Below, in pieces: positions 32,720-42,269 of a DNA stretch of 64,000 nt. Every line of letters begins with the position of its first letter. Positions within the stretch are counted from its first letter, which is position 1. Under the pieces are notes generated by a model. It saw only the letters and a program-made list of their open reading frames with translations. It did not search any database and had not been told where the DNA came from. The position numbers and the translations under genes were made by a program. The DNA is from Caballeronia fortuita (GTDB lineage Bacteria > Pseudomonadota > Gammaproteobacteria > Burkholderiales > Burkholderiaceae): the NCBI RefSeq assembly GCF_001544835.2, contig NZ_FCNX02000014.1, forward strand, positions 1 through 64,000, in the 5' to 3' direction.

Positions 32720-34014
32720 AGTGATTCGCCGCGAAAGAGCGCGGCGGCAGCAGCCGGATTCGACGGCCAGTAAGCGTGCATGTACGTGGCCGACACCGAT
32801 CCGTGCCTATAAAGCGCTTCGCCTTCGGCGCCCGTCGTCGCGTGCGCCGCGTGCAGCACGGCTTGCATCGGCGTTTGCAGCGTCGAATAGTGGAACGTGT
32901 GGCCCGTCATCGCGCCGTGCATCGTGTCGATGCGCTGCATCGCGAGGCGCGATAGCTTGCGTTGCATCGCGGCGTCGCCGGGAAGAAGGCCGAGCATTGC
33001 ATGACGCGTTCCTTCGATGTCGGTCAGCGTATCGAGCAGATACAGCATGCCGCCGCATTCCGCGACCACCATCTTCTTGCGCTCGACATGCGCGGCGATC
33101 GATGCACGCGTGCGTTCGTTCGACGCCAGCGCCGACGCATGCAGCTCGGGATAGCCGCCGGGCAAATAGAGCGCGTCGGCATCGTGCGGCGCGGGTTCGT
33201 TCGCGAGCGGCGAGAACGTGCTGATGCGCGCGCCCATCGCGGCGAGCAGATCGACATTGGCCGGATAGACGAACGAGAACGCGGCATCGCGCGCAATCGC
33301 GATATGCACGCCGTCGAGCAGGCGCGGCGGCGCGGGCAGCGTGGCATCGTCGAAATGAACGGGCGGCGGAAGCTCGGCGAGCGTCGTCTGCGCGATGGCA
33401 TCGGCGGCGCGTTCGAGGCGCGCATCGAGGCCCGCGACTTCATCGGGCTGCGTGAGGCCGAGATGACGCTCGGGCAAGGCGATATCGTCCGCGTTCGAGA
33501 GATGCCCGCAATAGCGCAGCCCGTCGGGGATGGTCTCGGACAACATCTGCGCATGACGCGCCGATGCCACGCGATTCGCGAGCACGCCATGAAAGGGCAC
33601 ATCGTCACGATAACGCGCAAGCCCGAACGCGATTGCGCCGAAGGTCTGCGCCATGCCGTGCGCGCCGATCACCGCGAGCACGGGCACGTTGAACGTGGCG
33701 GCGAGATCGGCGCTGCTGGGCGTGCCGTCGAAGAGACCCATCACGCCTTCGATGAGAATGAGGTCGGCCTCGCGGGCGGCCTGCGCGAGCAGCGCGCGGC
33801 AGGCGTCCAGTCCGACCATCGACAGATGCAGCGAATAGACGGGCGCGCCGCATGCGCGTTCGAGGATCATCGGATCGAGAAAATCCGGGCCGGTCTTGAA
33901 CACGCGCACGTTCAGGCCGCAGCGCGTGTGATGGCGCGCGAGCGCGGCCGTCACCGTGGTCTTGCCTTGATGCGAGGCGCTCGCGCCGATGAAAAGAGCA
34001 GGGCAGTCGGGCAT
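32716..34014 (-). CDS. cobB: Hydrogenobyrinic/cobyrinic acid a,c-diamide synthase
   Basis: A 432-residue amidotransferase of the CobB/CbiA type. An N-terminal dethiobiotin-synthetase-like ATP domain carries the P-loop GASASHQGKTTV (10-21) and KTGPDFLDPMILERA. A C-terminal class I glutaminase-like domain contains the nucleophile Cys320 in VVAECGGMLYL. It amidates the a and c side chains using glutamine and ATP. In the oxygen-dependent pathway this precedes cobalt insertion by CobN. It follows cobO by 5 bp in the same operon. Confidence 0.93.
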   Translation of the reverse strand: MPDCPALFIGASASHQGKTTVTAALARHHTRCGLNVRVFKTGPDFLDPMILERACGAPVYSLHLSMVGLDACRALLAQAAREADLILIEGVMGLFDGTPSSADLAATFNVPVLAVIGAHGMAQTFGAIAFGLARYRDDVPFHGVLANRVASARHAQMLSETIPDGLRYCGHLSNADDIALPERHLGLTQPDEVAGLDARLERAADAIAQTTLAELPPPVHFDDATLPAPPRLLDGVHIAIARDAAFSFVYPANVDLLAAMGARISTFSPLANEPAPHDADALYLPGGYPELHASALASNERTRASIAAHVERKKMVVAECGGMLYLLDTLTDIEGTRHAMLGLLPGDAAMQRKLSRLAMQRIDTMHGAMTGHTFHYSTLQTPMQAVLHAAHATTGAEGEALYRHGSVSATYMHAYWPSNPAAAAALFRGESL

Positions 34015-34019
34015 CGCGA

Positions 34020-34622
34020 TCAGTACTCGACGCCGCGTTGCGCTTTCACACCCTGCTCGCGATACGGATGCTTGACGAGCCGCATTTCGGTGACGAGATC
34101 GGCCAGTTCGATCAGCGCATCGGGCGCGTGGCGTCCCGTCACGACGACATGCAGCATCGCGGGCCGCGCCTTCAGCACGTCGAGCACTTCATCGAGCGGC
34201 AGGTAGTCGTACTTGAGCACGGTATTGAGTTCGTCGAGCACGACCATCTGATACTCGCCGCTTTCGATCATGCGCCGCGCCTCGTTCCAGCCACGTCGCG
34301 CGGTGGCGATGTCGGCATCGCGGTTCTGCGTGTTCCACGTGTAGCCGTCCCCCATCGTGACGAAATCGCACTGTGCGATCGCGCCGAGAAAATCGCGCTC
34401 GGACGTATGCAGCGCGCCCTTGATGAACTGCACGACGCCGAGCTTCATGCCGTGTCCGAGCACGCGCACCGCCATGCCGAACGCGGCCGTGGTCTTGCCC
34501 TTGCCGTTGCCCGTATTCACGATCAGCAGCCCTTTCTCGTGATCGGCCGCGGCCTGCTTCTTCTCGTGGCCTTCCTTGCGGCGCTGGGTCATGCGCAGAT
34601 GCGATTCGGTATCGGTTTTCAC
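34020..34622 (-). CDS. cobO: Cob(I)yrinic acid a,c-diamide adenosyltransferase
   Basis: A 200-residue enzyme of the CobA/CobO/BtuR family that transfers the adenosyl group of ATP to the reduced cobalt. The modified P-loop GNGKGKTTAAFGMA is at 38-51; WNTQNRDADIATARRGWNEA and VVLDELNTVLKYDYLP are typical. The start is a GTG at 34622 preceded by GGAGATCCC. It stands first of cobO-cobB-DUF1289, with the next upstream minus-strand gene, cobE, 252 bp away. Confidence 0.93.
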   Translation of the reverse strand: MKTDTESHLRMTQRRKEGHEKKQAAADHEKGLLIVNTGNGKGKTTAAFGMAVRVLGHGMKLGVVQFIKGALHTSERDFLGAIAQCDFVTMGDGYTWNTQNRDADIATARRGWNEARRMIESGEYQMVVLDELNTVLKYDYLPLDEVLDVLKARPAMLHVVVTGRHAPDALIELADLVTEMRLVKHPYREQGVKAQRGVEY

Positions 34623-34735
34623 GGGATCTCCGTAAGAAAGACGGCCGTATCGTACAACAGCCAGCGGCTTAATTCTGCGCTAACAGACGTTGGGCATCAT
34701 GCAGTCACGCAATCAACGACTTCGGGAGCACGCAA

Positions 34736-34954
34736 ATGGACGCCGCCCTTTACCTCTATCTGGAACTCCTGGCGCTGGCCTTGCTGATCTGGCTGTGCCG
34801 CGACAAGTTCAGACCCGTCGTGGCGAAGCCGCTCGCCGATAAACCGCGTCCGCGCGCAGCGACCAGGCCGGTCTTCATGTTCCGTTCGCACCCGGCGCAT
34901 GCATCGTTGCGATCGCGACGGTTACGCCACAATCGATCGTCCTTGGCACGATGA
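34736..34954 (+). CDS. Possible small membrane protein
   Basis: A 72-codon frame with a good ribosome binding site (CGGGAGCACGCAA) and an N-terminal hydrophobic segment (YLYLELLALALLIWLC, about 6-21), followed by a basic tail. The last 80 bp overlap the cobE coding region on the opposite strand, and the C-terminal third looks like low-complexity Arg/Ser, which counts against it. It lies between cobO and cobE. Treat as unproven. Confidence 0.35.
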   Translation: MDAALYLYLELLALALLIWLCRDKFRPVVAKPLADKPRPRAATRPVFMFRSHPAHASLRSRRLRHNRSSLAR

Positions 34955-35300
34955 GCGTGCGCGCGTTGCCCGCGAGCAGCGCACATGGCTCGCATACGCC
35001 ATCGACGTTCATATGCCTTAATACGTGATGCGATACCGACGTGCGCGGCGCGCGCGCGATGTCATCGACGCTGAAAAAGCGCAGCGCAAGACGATGACGC
35101 TCGCAGAATGCGCGCAGTCCGGCTTCTTCCCGTTTCGCTTCAATGCTCGCGACGATCGCGATATCGGCCATTGCGCGCGTGCCCAATGCACCGCGCACGG
35201 CGCGTTCGATTGCGTCCGCGTGCGTGCCCCTTCGACAGCCGATGCCCACGGCAAGACGCACGTCGGCGGATTCATTCGTGTGAGCGATAACGGATTCCAT
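34875..35300 (-). CDS. cobE: CobE, cobalamin biosynthesis protein (CbiG C-terminal-like)
   Basis: A 141-residue protein with the CobE/CbiG-C signature: the N-terminal VRLAVGIGCRRGTHADAI and LRAFCERHRLALRFFS. CobE is required in the aerobic pathway but its exact step is unclear; CbiG-type domains open the ring lactone in the anaerobic route. The ATG at 35300 is chosen from family length; an in-frame ATG at 35318 is also possible. It is divergent from the cobW riboswitch. Confidence 0.85.
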   Translation of the reverse strand: MESVIAHTNESADVRLAVGIGCRRGTHADAIERAVRGALGTRAMADIAIVASIEAKREEAGLRAFCERHRLALRFFSVDDIARAPRTSVSHHVLRHMNVDGVCEPCALLAGNARTLIVPRTIDCGVTVAIATMHAPGANGT

Positions 35301-35359
35301 ACCGGCCGACCTTACCACCTTTCTTGACGCTCGCGCCCGCCGGGCCTAGACTTCCACGC

Positions 35360-35590
35360 AGTCTGGTGCTCGCGCGCGGATTCTCTTGCGCGCAGTTAAA
35401 CGGGAAGCAGGGCGCGTTCATCGCATTTGTCGAACGAACGTCAACCTGCGCTGCCCCCGCAACGGTAAGCGATGCCCCGCGCGCGACGTTTTCATCGCAT
35501 GCACGGGAAGCCGTCTTCGAGGCCACTGCGCATCATCGATGCGCGGGAAGGCGAAGCGGCATCGTCGTCAGCCCGGATACCGGCCAGACT
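35360..35590 (+). promoter_or_regulatory. Cobalamin riboswitch upstream of cobW-cobN
   Basis: P1 stem AGTCTGG (35360-35366) pairs with CCAGACT (35584-35590). Inside are the conserved GCTGCCCCCGCAACGGTAAGC core (about 35450-35471), the GGGAAGCC segment and the AGCCCGGATACCGGCCAGACT 3' end. This is the long-armed class. It lies 134 bp upstream of cobW and should switch off cobW-cobN and the downstream chelatase genes when B12 is plentiful. Confidence 0.93.
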
Positions 35591-35723
35591 TTCAGCAGGG
35601 AACGCGCTCGCGGGGATGCGACGCGGACCATGATCCATCGAAGCGTGCGTTTCCTTTTCCACTTAGCCGCGTTGCCAGGCATCGCGCGATATGAAGCGCA
35701 CGCACTGAAGCCACGGAGCGACG

Positions 35724-36809
35724 ATGCAAACCCGCAAGATTCCCGTCACGGTCGTGACCGGCTTTCTCGGCAGCGGCAAGACCACACTGATGCGGCACAT
35801 CCTGTCGAACGCGCGGGGCTTGCGCCTCGCGGTGATCGTCAACGAGTTCGGCGAGCTTGGCATCGACGGAGAAATCCTGAAGGGTTGCGGCATCGGTTGC
35901 GACGACGAAGCCGGCTCGCAAGACCGCAATCTGTATGAGCTCGCGAACGGCTGCCTCTGCTGCACCGTACAGGAAGAGTTCTATCCGGTGATGGAGCAAC
36001 TCGTCGAGCGGCGCGACAGCATCGATCACGTGCTGATCGAAACATCGGGTCTCGCGTTGCCGAAGCCGCTCGTGCAGGCGTTCAACTGGCCGTCGATCAA
36101 GAACGCATTCACGGTCGATGCAGTGGTGACCGTAGTCGACGGTCCCGCTGCCGCGAGCGGCCAGTTCGCGGCGAATCCCGTTGCCGTCGATGCGCAACGC
36201 AAAGCCGATCCCAATCTCGATCACGAATCGCCGCTGCATGATTTGTTCGAGGATCAGTTGTCGTCGGCGGATCTCGTCATCGTCAACAAGACGGATCTCA
36301 TGGACGAGGCCGCGTTGCAAAAGGTCGAAGCCCTCGTGCGTCCCGAGATCCCGCCCGAAGTGAAGATCGTGCCCGCGCAGATGGGCAGGCTCGACATGCA
36401 TACGTTGCTGGGTCTCGAATCGGCATCGGAGGAAACGATTCATTTGCGGCACGATCATCACGGCTCGCCCGACGAAGAAGGCCATGCCGATCATCATCAC
36501 GACGAGTTCGATTCGGTCGTCGTGCATGGCAGCGTTCAGACGCGCGAGCAGGCTTTGGCCGCATTGCATGCGCTCGTCGAGCAGCACACGATCTATCGCG
36601 TGAAGGGCTTCGCCGCGTTGCCGGACGCGGCGATGCGGCTCGTCGTGCAAGGCGTCGGAAGGCGCTTCGACAGCTACTTCGATCGACGCTTCGAAGCAAG
36701 CGAAGCGAAGACCGAAAGCCGCTTCGTGCTGATCGGCGAAGACCTCGAACGCGAGGTGCTGCAGCGCGCATTCGACGCCGCGCTCGCGAGCGCCACCGTG
36801 CGGGCATAA
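35724..36809 (+). CDS. cobW: CobW, cobalt-delivery GTPase
   Basis: A 361-residue COG0523-family metallochaperone GTPase. The P-loop GFLGSGKTTL is at 13-22, the metal-binding CLCC motif at 77-80, and the guanine-specificity NKTDL follows in LVIVNKTDLMDEA. A histidine-rich insert lies at about 240-260 (HDHHGSPDEEGHADHHHD), a likely metal reservoir. CobW is proposed to bring Co2+ to CobN, which starts 5 bp downstream. ACGGAGCGACG is the ribosome binding site. Confidence 0.93.
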   Translation: MQTRKIPVTVVTGFLGSGKTTLMRHILSNARGLRLAVIVNEFGELGIDGEILKGCGIGCDDEAGSQDRNLYELANGCLCCTVQEEFYPVMEQLVERRDSIDHVLIETSGLALPKPLVQAFNWPSIKNAFTVDAVVTVVDGPAAASGQFAANPVAVDAQRKADPNLDHESPLHDLFEDQLSSADLVIVNKTDLMDEAALQKVEALVRPEIPPEVKIVPAQMGRLDMHTLLGLESASEETIHLRHDHHGSPDEEGHADHHHDEFDSVVVHGSVQTREQALAALHALVEQHTIYRVKGFAALPDAAMRLVVQGVGRRFDSYFDRRFEASEAKTESRFVLIGEDLEREVLQRAFDAALASATVRA

Positions 36810-36814
36810 CGGCG

Positions 36815-39800
36815 ATGCATCTTCTTCGCACGACACCGGGCGGTTTCGTCGACGACGCGCAAGGCGTCATGCGTATCGACCAGACGAGCGCGCCGATCGT
36901 CGTGCTCAGTTCCGCCGACACGACGCTCGCGTTGCTCGCAAGTGTGTTTCCGCGGCTCGAAGCGGGCTTTCCCGAAGTGCGGCTCGCGAATCAATCGTTC
37001 TTGCGTCAGCCCGCATCGGTCGATTTCTATATCGACGATGTGCTGCGACACGCGAAGGTCGTGATCGTCGATCATCTCGGCGGCGAATCGTATTGGCCTT
37101 ATGGCATCGAGCGGCTCGTCGCGCTCGCCAGAGAGCGCAAGCAGATGCTCGCGATGTTCTCGGGCGATCTCACCGAAGACCCGAACCTCATCGGCAAGAG
37201 CACGGCGGATGCGCAGTTTTGCCGCGACTTGTCGCGCTATCTGCGCGAAGGCGGCGCGCGCAACGCGGAAGCGTTCCTGCGCACGATCGCGCATCGCGCG
37301 TTCGGCTTCGGGCGCGAGCCGCAGCCGCCGAGCCCGCTGCCTGCGGTCGCGATCTATCATCCCGAACGCGATATCGCGACGATCGAAGACTGGCAGGCGC
37401 GCTGGACCGAGGGCGCGCCCGTCGCCGCCATTCTGTTTTATCGCGCGCATTTGCAGTCGGGCAATACGGCGGTATTCGATGCGCTCATCGACGCGCTCGA
37501 AAATGAAGGCATGAATCCGCTGCCGATCGCGATATCGTCGCTGAAGGAGAGCGTGAGCCGCGAAGTGGTCGAGCGCTTGTGCGCGCAACACCGCGCAACG
37601 CTCGTCTTGAACACGACGGCGTTCGCGGCGAGCGTGATCGGCGACGACGACGCATGCGAAATCGCGGGCGATGCGCCCGTGCTGCAAGTGATACTGAGCG
37701 GCGGCAATCGCGACGACTGGCAGAAGGACAATCACGGGCTGAACTCACGCGATGTCGCGATGCATGTTGCGCTGCCCGAAGTCGATGGCCGCATCATCAC
37801 GCGCGCGGTGAGCTTCAAGGGCCTCGCGTATCACTGCAAACATACGCAGGTGGATGTCGTGCGCTATCAGGCCGATGCCGAGCGCGTGCGCTTCGTTGCC
37901 GAACTGAGCCGCCGCTGGTGCAAGCTGCGACATACGCCGAACGCGCAGAAGCGCATCGCGCTCGTGCTCGCGAACTATCCGGCGAGCGAAGGACGTATCG
38001 GCAATGGTGTGGGCCTCGATACGCCCGCATCGGCGATCAACATTCTGTCGATGCTCGCGCGCGAAGGTTATCGCACCGGCAACATTCCGAAGCACGGCGA
38101 TGCGCTCATCGCCGCGCTGACCGAGGGCGTGACCAACGATCCTGTCGTGCGCGATCTGCGTCCCGCGCTGCAGAGTCTCTCGCTCGACGATTACCTCGAT
38201 GCATATCGCGAGCTCCCCGCCGACGCGCGCGCCGCGCTCGAGAAGACCTGGGGCGCGCCGCAAGACGATCCGACGATAAGGCGCGGCCGCTTCATGATCG
38301 CGGGCTATCGCTGCGGCGAAATCTTTGTCGGCATTCAGCCTTCGCGTTCGCGCGAACGCAATGATTACGCGAGCTATCACGATGCGGAACTCGTGCCGCC
38401 GCATGCTTATCTTGCGTTCTATGTCTGGCTGCGTGTGCGCTTTCAGGCCGATGCGCTCGTGCATGTCGGCAAGCATGGCAATCTCGAATGGCTGCCGGGC
38501 AAGAGCGTGGCGTTGTCGTCGTCCTGCTGGCCCGATGCGATTCTCGGGCCGATGCCGCATCTCTATCCATTCATCGTCAACGATCCGGGCGAAGGCAGTC
38601 AGGCGAAGCGCCGCGCGCAAGCGGTCATCATCGATCATCTGATGCCGCCGCTCACGCGCGCCGAGAACTATGGGCCGTTGCAGGATCTCGAACGTCAGGT
38701 CGACGAATACTACGAGGCGCTGATGGTCGATGCGCGCCGCGCGAAGCTGCTGCGCAAGTCGATCCTCGCGAGCATCGTCGGCAACAAGCTGCATGAGGAA
38801 CTCGGCCTCGAAGCACCGCGCGATGCCGTGGGCGAAGACGCGTTGCTCACGCGCGCCGATGCCTACCTTTGCGAACTGAAGGAAGCGCAGATTCGCGATG
38901 GCCTGCATGTGTTCGGCGTCTCGCCGCAAGGCGTGCAGCGGCGCGATACGCTGCTTGCGCTCGGCCGCTTTCCGATTGGCGACGGTCAGGGCGCGAACGC
39001 GAGTCTCATCACGGCGATCGCGCGCGATCTGAATTTGCCCGACGCCTTCGATCCGCTCGACGCCGATTGGTCTGCGCCGTGGAATGGCCCGCGTCCGCAA
39101 GCGCTCATCGATGTCATGGATGCGCCGTGGCGCCATCACGGCGATACGCGCGAGCGACTCGAATCGTTCGCGATGCAACTCCTGTCCGGCGATGCGGCGA
39201 ACGCGCCCGGTCCCCATGCATCGCTCGTGCTCGAACGTCTGCGTGGCGATGTGCTCGCAAGGCTCGATGCCTGCGGTCCGCAAGAGCTGACGCAATTGAG
39301 GCGCGGTCTCGAAGGACGCTTCGTGCCGCCGGGACCGAGCGGCTCGCCATCACGCGGCAGGCCCGATGTTTTGCCCACGGGCCGCAACTTCTATTCGGTC
39401 GATACGCGCGCGTTGCCGACGCAAGCCGCGTGGTCGCTCGGCGTGAAGTCCGCGAATGCGCTCGTCGAGCGGCACGTGCAGGACCACGGCGATTTTCCGC
39501 GCGCGATCGGCTTGTCGGTGTGGGGCACGGCGACGATGCGAACCGGCGGCGACGATATCGCGCAGGCGTTCGCGCTGATCGGCGTGCGTCCGAAGTGGGC
39601 TGCCGGAAGTCATCGCGTGACCGACTTCGAAATTTTGCCGATCGCGATTTTCAACCGGCCGCGCATCGACGTGACCTTGCGCGTGTCGGGCTTCTTCCGC
39701 GATGCATTCGCGAACCTCATTCATCTTTTCGATGCAGCGGTGCAGGCCGTCGCCGAACTCGACGACGAACCCGCCGACGTCAACCCGATCCGCGCACGCA

Positions 39801-40591
39801 TTCTGCGCGAACGCGACGAACTGATCGCGCGCGGCATCGACGCGAAGGAAGCGCGGCTTCGTGCCGGCTGGCGCGTGTTCAGCACGAAGCCGGGCGCGTA
39901 TGGCGCGGGCTTGCAGGAACTGATCGATGCGAAGCAATGGCAGACCGATGCCGATCTTTCCGCCGCGTATCAAAGCACGGGCGGCTATGCGTATTCGCAA
40001 TCGGGCGACGGCGTGGAAGCGCGCGCGAGCTTCGGCATGCGGCTGTCGACACTCGATGTCGTGTTGCAGAACCAGGACAACCGGGAACACGATCTGCTCG
40101 ATTCGAACGACTATCACCAGTTTCAGGGCGGCATGGTGGCGGCCGTGCGTTATCTGTCGGGCGTGCAGCCGCAGACGTATAACGCGGATCACAGCAACCC
40201 CGCCGCGCCGCGCGTGCGCACGCTGAACGAAGAGATCGCGCGCGTGGTACGTTCGCGCGTGGTCAATCCGAAATGGATCGATGGCGTGAAGCGGCACGGT
40301 TACAAGGGCGCGTCCGAACTGGCCGCGACCGTCGATTATCTGTTCGGCTATGACGCGACCGCGCGCGTCGTGTCGGATCATCAATACGCGCTCGTCACCG
40401 ATGCTTACGTGAACGACGCCGATACGCGTGAGTTCATCACGCAACATAATCCGCACGCGCTGCAATCGATCTGCGAGCGCTTGCTCGAAGCAATGCAGCG
40501 CGGTTTATGGCAGCGGCCCGCTGGCTATCGCGAGCAGGTCGAACGACATTTGCTCGATGTCGAACAGCGCATCGAAGGCCGGCAAAATTGA
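36815..40591 (+). CDS. cobN: CobN, cobaltochelatase large subunit
   Basis: A 1258-residue protein of the CobN/ChlH/BchH family, the porphyrinoid-binding subunit that inserts Co2+ into hydrogenobyrinic acid a,c-diamide with ATP-driven help from an AAA+ pair. Typical segments are ALVLANYPASEGRIGNGVGLD, LVHVGKHGNLEWLPGKSVAL and LPTGRNFYSVDTRALPTQA. It is full length for the family (about 1200-1300). The stop codon overlaps the TTG start of the ChlI-like ATPase gene, showing tight coupling of the chelatase subunits. Confidence 0.95.
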   Translation: MHLLRTTPGGFVDDAQGVMRIDQTSAPIVVLSSADTTLALLASVFPRLEAGFPEVRLANQSFLRQPASVDFYIDDVLRHAKVVIVDHLGGESYWPYGIERLVALARERKQMLAMFSGDLTEDPNLIGKSTADAQFCRDLSRYLREGGARNAEAFLRTIAHRAFGFGREPQPPSPLPAVAIYHPERDIATIEDWQARWTEGAPVAAILFYRAHLQSGNTAVFDALIDALENEGMNPLPIAISSLKESVSREVVERLCAQHRATLVLNTTAFAASVIGDDDACEIAGDAPVLQVILSGGNRDDWQKDNHGLNSRDVAMHVALPEVDGRIITRAVSFKGLAYHCKHTQVDVVRYQADAERVRFVAELSRRWCKLRHTPNAQKRIALVLANYPASEGRIGNGVGLDTPASAINILSMLAREGYRTGNIPKHGDALIAALTEGVTNDPVVRDLRPALQSLSLDDYLDAYRELPADARAALEKTWGAPQDDPTIRRGRFMIAGYRCGEIFVGIQPSRSRERNDYASYHDAELVPPHAYLAFYVWLRVRFQADALVHVGKHGNLEWLPGKSVALSSSCWPDAILGPMPHLYPFIVNDPGEGSQAKRRAQAVIIDHLMPPLTRAENYGPLQDLERQVDEYYEALMVDARRAKLLRKSILASIVGNKLHEELGLEAPRDAVGEDALLTRADAYLCELKEAQIRDGLHVFGVSPQGVQRRDTLLALGRFPIGDGQGANASLITAIARDLNLPDAFDPLDADWSAPWNGPRPQALIDVMDAPWRHHGDTRERLESFAMQLLSGDAANAPGPHASLVLERLRGDVLARLDACGPQELTQLRRGLEGRFVPPGPSGSPSRGRPDVLPTGRNFYSVDTRALPTQAAWSLGVKSANALVERHVQDHGDFPRAIGLSVWGTATMRTGGDDIAQAFALIGVRPKWAAGSHRVTDFEILPIAIFNRPRIDVTLRVSGFFRDAFANLIHLFDAAVQAVAELDDEPADVNPIRARILRERDELIARGIDAKEARLRAGWRVFSTKPGAYGAGLQELIDAKQWQTDADLSAAYQSTGGYAYSQSGDGVEARASFGMRLSTLDVVLQNQDNREHDLLDSNDYHQFQGGMVAAVRYLSGVQPQTYNADHSNPAAPRVRTLNEEIARVVRSRVVNPKWIDGVKRHGYKGASELAATVDYLFGYDATARVVSDHQYALVTDAYVNDADTREFITQHNPHALQSICERLLEAMQRGLWQRPAGYREQVERHLLDVEQRIEGRQN

Positions 40592-41583
40592 ACGCACTCG
40601 CTTTTCCCTTTACCGCGCTCGTCGCACAAGAGCCCTTGCAGCAAGCACTTTTGCTCGCGGCGGTCGATCCTTCGATCGGCGGCGTGCTGGTGAGCGGCCC
40701 GCGCGGCACGGCGAAGTCCACCGCGGCGCGCGCGCTCGCGGAGTTGCTGCCCGAAGGAAAACTCGTCACGCTGCCGCTCGGCGCGAGCGAAGAACAACTT
40801 ATCGGCACGCTCGATATTCAAAGCGCATTGCGCGACGGCGGCGTGAAGTTTTCGCCGGGGTTGCTCGCGAAAGCACATGCAGGTGTGCTGTATGTCGATG
40901 AGGTGAATCTGCTGCCGAATCCGCTCGTCGATCAGTTGCTCGATGTCGCGGCGAGCGGCGTGAACATCGTCGAGCGCGATGGCATTTCGCATCGGCATGA
41001 CGCGCGTTTCGTGCTGATCGGCACGATGAATCCGGAAGAGGGCGAGTTGCGTCCGCAATTGCTCGATCGCTTCGGTCTCGCCGTAGAGATGAGCAATTGC
41101 TTCGATGCGAGCGTGCGGCAGCGCATCGTCAAGGCGCGTCTTGCATTCGATGCCGATCCCGATGCGTTTCGCGCGCGTCATCGAAACGAACAGGCGGTGC
41201 TCGGCGAGCGCATTCACACGGCGCGCGCGGCGCTTGCATCGTTCGAATTCGACGATGCGGTTCATGCGCGCGTGAGCGAAATGTGCATCGAGGCGCACGT
41301 GGACGGCTTGCGCGCGGACATCGTGATGCTGCGCGCGGCGCGTGCGTTGGCGGCGTTCGAAGGTGCACCGCACGTCGACGTGACGCATGTGGAACGTGTC
41401 GCGGATTCGGTGTTGAAGCACCGCAGGCGCGAGGGCGACGCGCCTTCGCGTGAACCGCAAGGGCGTGAATCGACGTCGCAGGAAACACGGCCGGACGACG
41501 CGGACTGGGGCTACGTACCGCCCGAGCCGACGGGCACCGCGAAGGTCAAACAAGTGAGGCCGCTCGCCGCAAAAAAAGCGTGA
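40588..41583 (+). CDS. ChlI/BchI-like AAA+ ATPase of the cobaltochelatase
   Basis: A 331-residue AAA+ ATPase of the magnesium-chelatase small-subunit type, with Walker A GPRGTAKST at 37-45, Walker B VLYVDEVNLL at 100-109 and sensor residues in IGTMNPEEGELRPQLLDRFG. It replaces the CobS subunit of the classical enzyme and probably forms a ring with the following VWA protein to power CobN. A TTG start overlaps the cobN stop (TTGA), which is unusual but fits family length. The tail (about 290-331) is charged and disordered. Confidence 0.88.
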   Translation: MNALAFPFTALVAQEPLQQALLLAAVDPSIGGVLVSGPRGTAKSTAARALAELLPEGKLVTLPLGASEEQLIGTLDIQSALRDGGVKFSPGLLAKAHAGVLYVDEVNLLPNPLVDQLLDVAASGVNIVERDGISHRHDARFVLIGTMNPEEGELRPQLLDRFGLAVEMSNCFDASVRQRIVKARLAFDADPDAFRARHRNEQAVLGERIHTARAALASFEFDDAVHARVSEMCIEAHVDGLRADIVMLRAARALAAFEGAPHVDVTHVERVADSVLKHRRREGDAPSREPQGRESTSQETRPDDADWGYVPPEPTGTAKVKQVRPLAAKKA

Positions 41584-42269
41584 GCCATCGAAGGCGCGGC
41601 GCGGATGCCTTCGGTGCGAGGCATCGCCTTCGATGGAATGAAGCACCGTCAAAAGGCCGTCATGCAACGCGTGACGGCGAAGCAAGCCCATCGATCGACT
41701 GGATATCGACGCTGCGCGCGAAACGTAACGCGCGGCTCGATGCGCGGCATCTGCGCTATCGTCGCGCGCGCGGCGACGCTGCAGTGCTGCATTGCTTTCT
41801 TCTCGATTGTTCCGGCTCGATGCTCGCGGGCGACAGGCTCGCGCGTGCGAAAGGCATGCTCGTCGCGTTGTTCGATCGTGCTTATCGCGAGCGTGCGGAG
41901 ATCGCGCTCGTGTGTTTTGGCGGTGGGCGGGCGCAGGTGCGCCGTCAGCCGGGCGCGGCGCACTGGTTCAACGAGCGCTGGGTGATGCCGATCGGCGGTG
42001 GCGGCGGCACGCCGCTCGCGTTGGGGCTGGCGAGCGCGAGCACGGTCCTGGAGAGGGCGGCGCGGCGCAGACCGTCGCAACGGCGCTGGTTGTGGCTGTT
42101 GACCGATGGACGAACGAACGAGCGACCGCAGGCGCCTTTGGCGGCGCATGAAATCGTCGTCGTCGATTTCGAAACGGATGCGATACGCGTTGGTCGCGCC
42201 GAAGCGCTCGCGCGCGACTGGGGCGCGCGTCATGTCACTGCCGATGCGTTGAGCGAGGACGCGGTCTAG
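41580..42269 (+). CDS. VWA-domain chelatase subunit (ChlD C-terminal type)
   Basis: A 229-residue protein with a basic N-terminal linker (about 1-65) and a von Willebrand factor A domain. The metal-ion-dependent adhesion site is DCSGS (Asp76, Ser78, Ser80), with GGGGGTPLALGL and LLTDGRTNE downstream. It resembles the integrin-like half of ChlD/BchD without the AAA+ half, so it stands in for CobT. GTG start overlaps the ATPase stop (GTGA). Its stop overlaps the convergent cobJ stop by 4 bp. Confidence 0.85.
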   Translation: MSHRRRGADAFGARHRLRWNEAPSKGRHATRDGEASPSIDWISTLRAKRNARLDARHLRYRRARGDAAVLHCFLLDCSGSMLAGDRLARAKGMLVALFDRAYRERAEIALVCFGGGRAQVRRQPGAAHWFNERWVMPIGGGGGTPLALGLASASTVLERAARRRPSQRRWLWLLTDGRTNERPQAPLAAHEIVVVDFETDAIRVGRAEALARDWGARHVTADALSEDAV

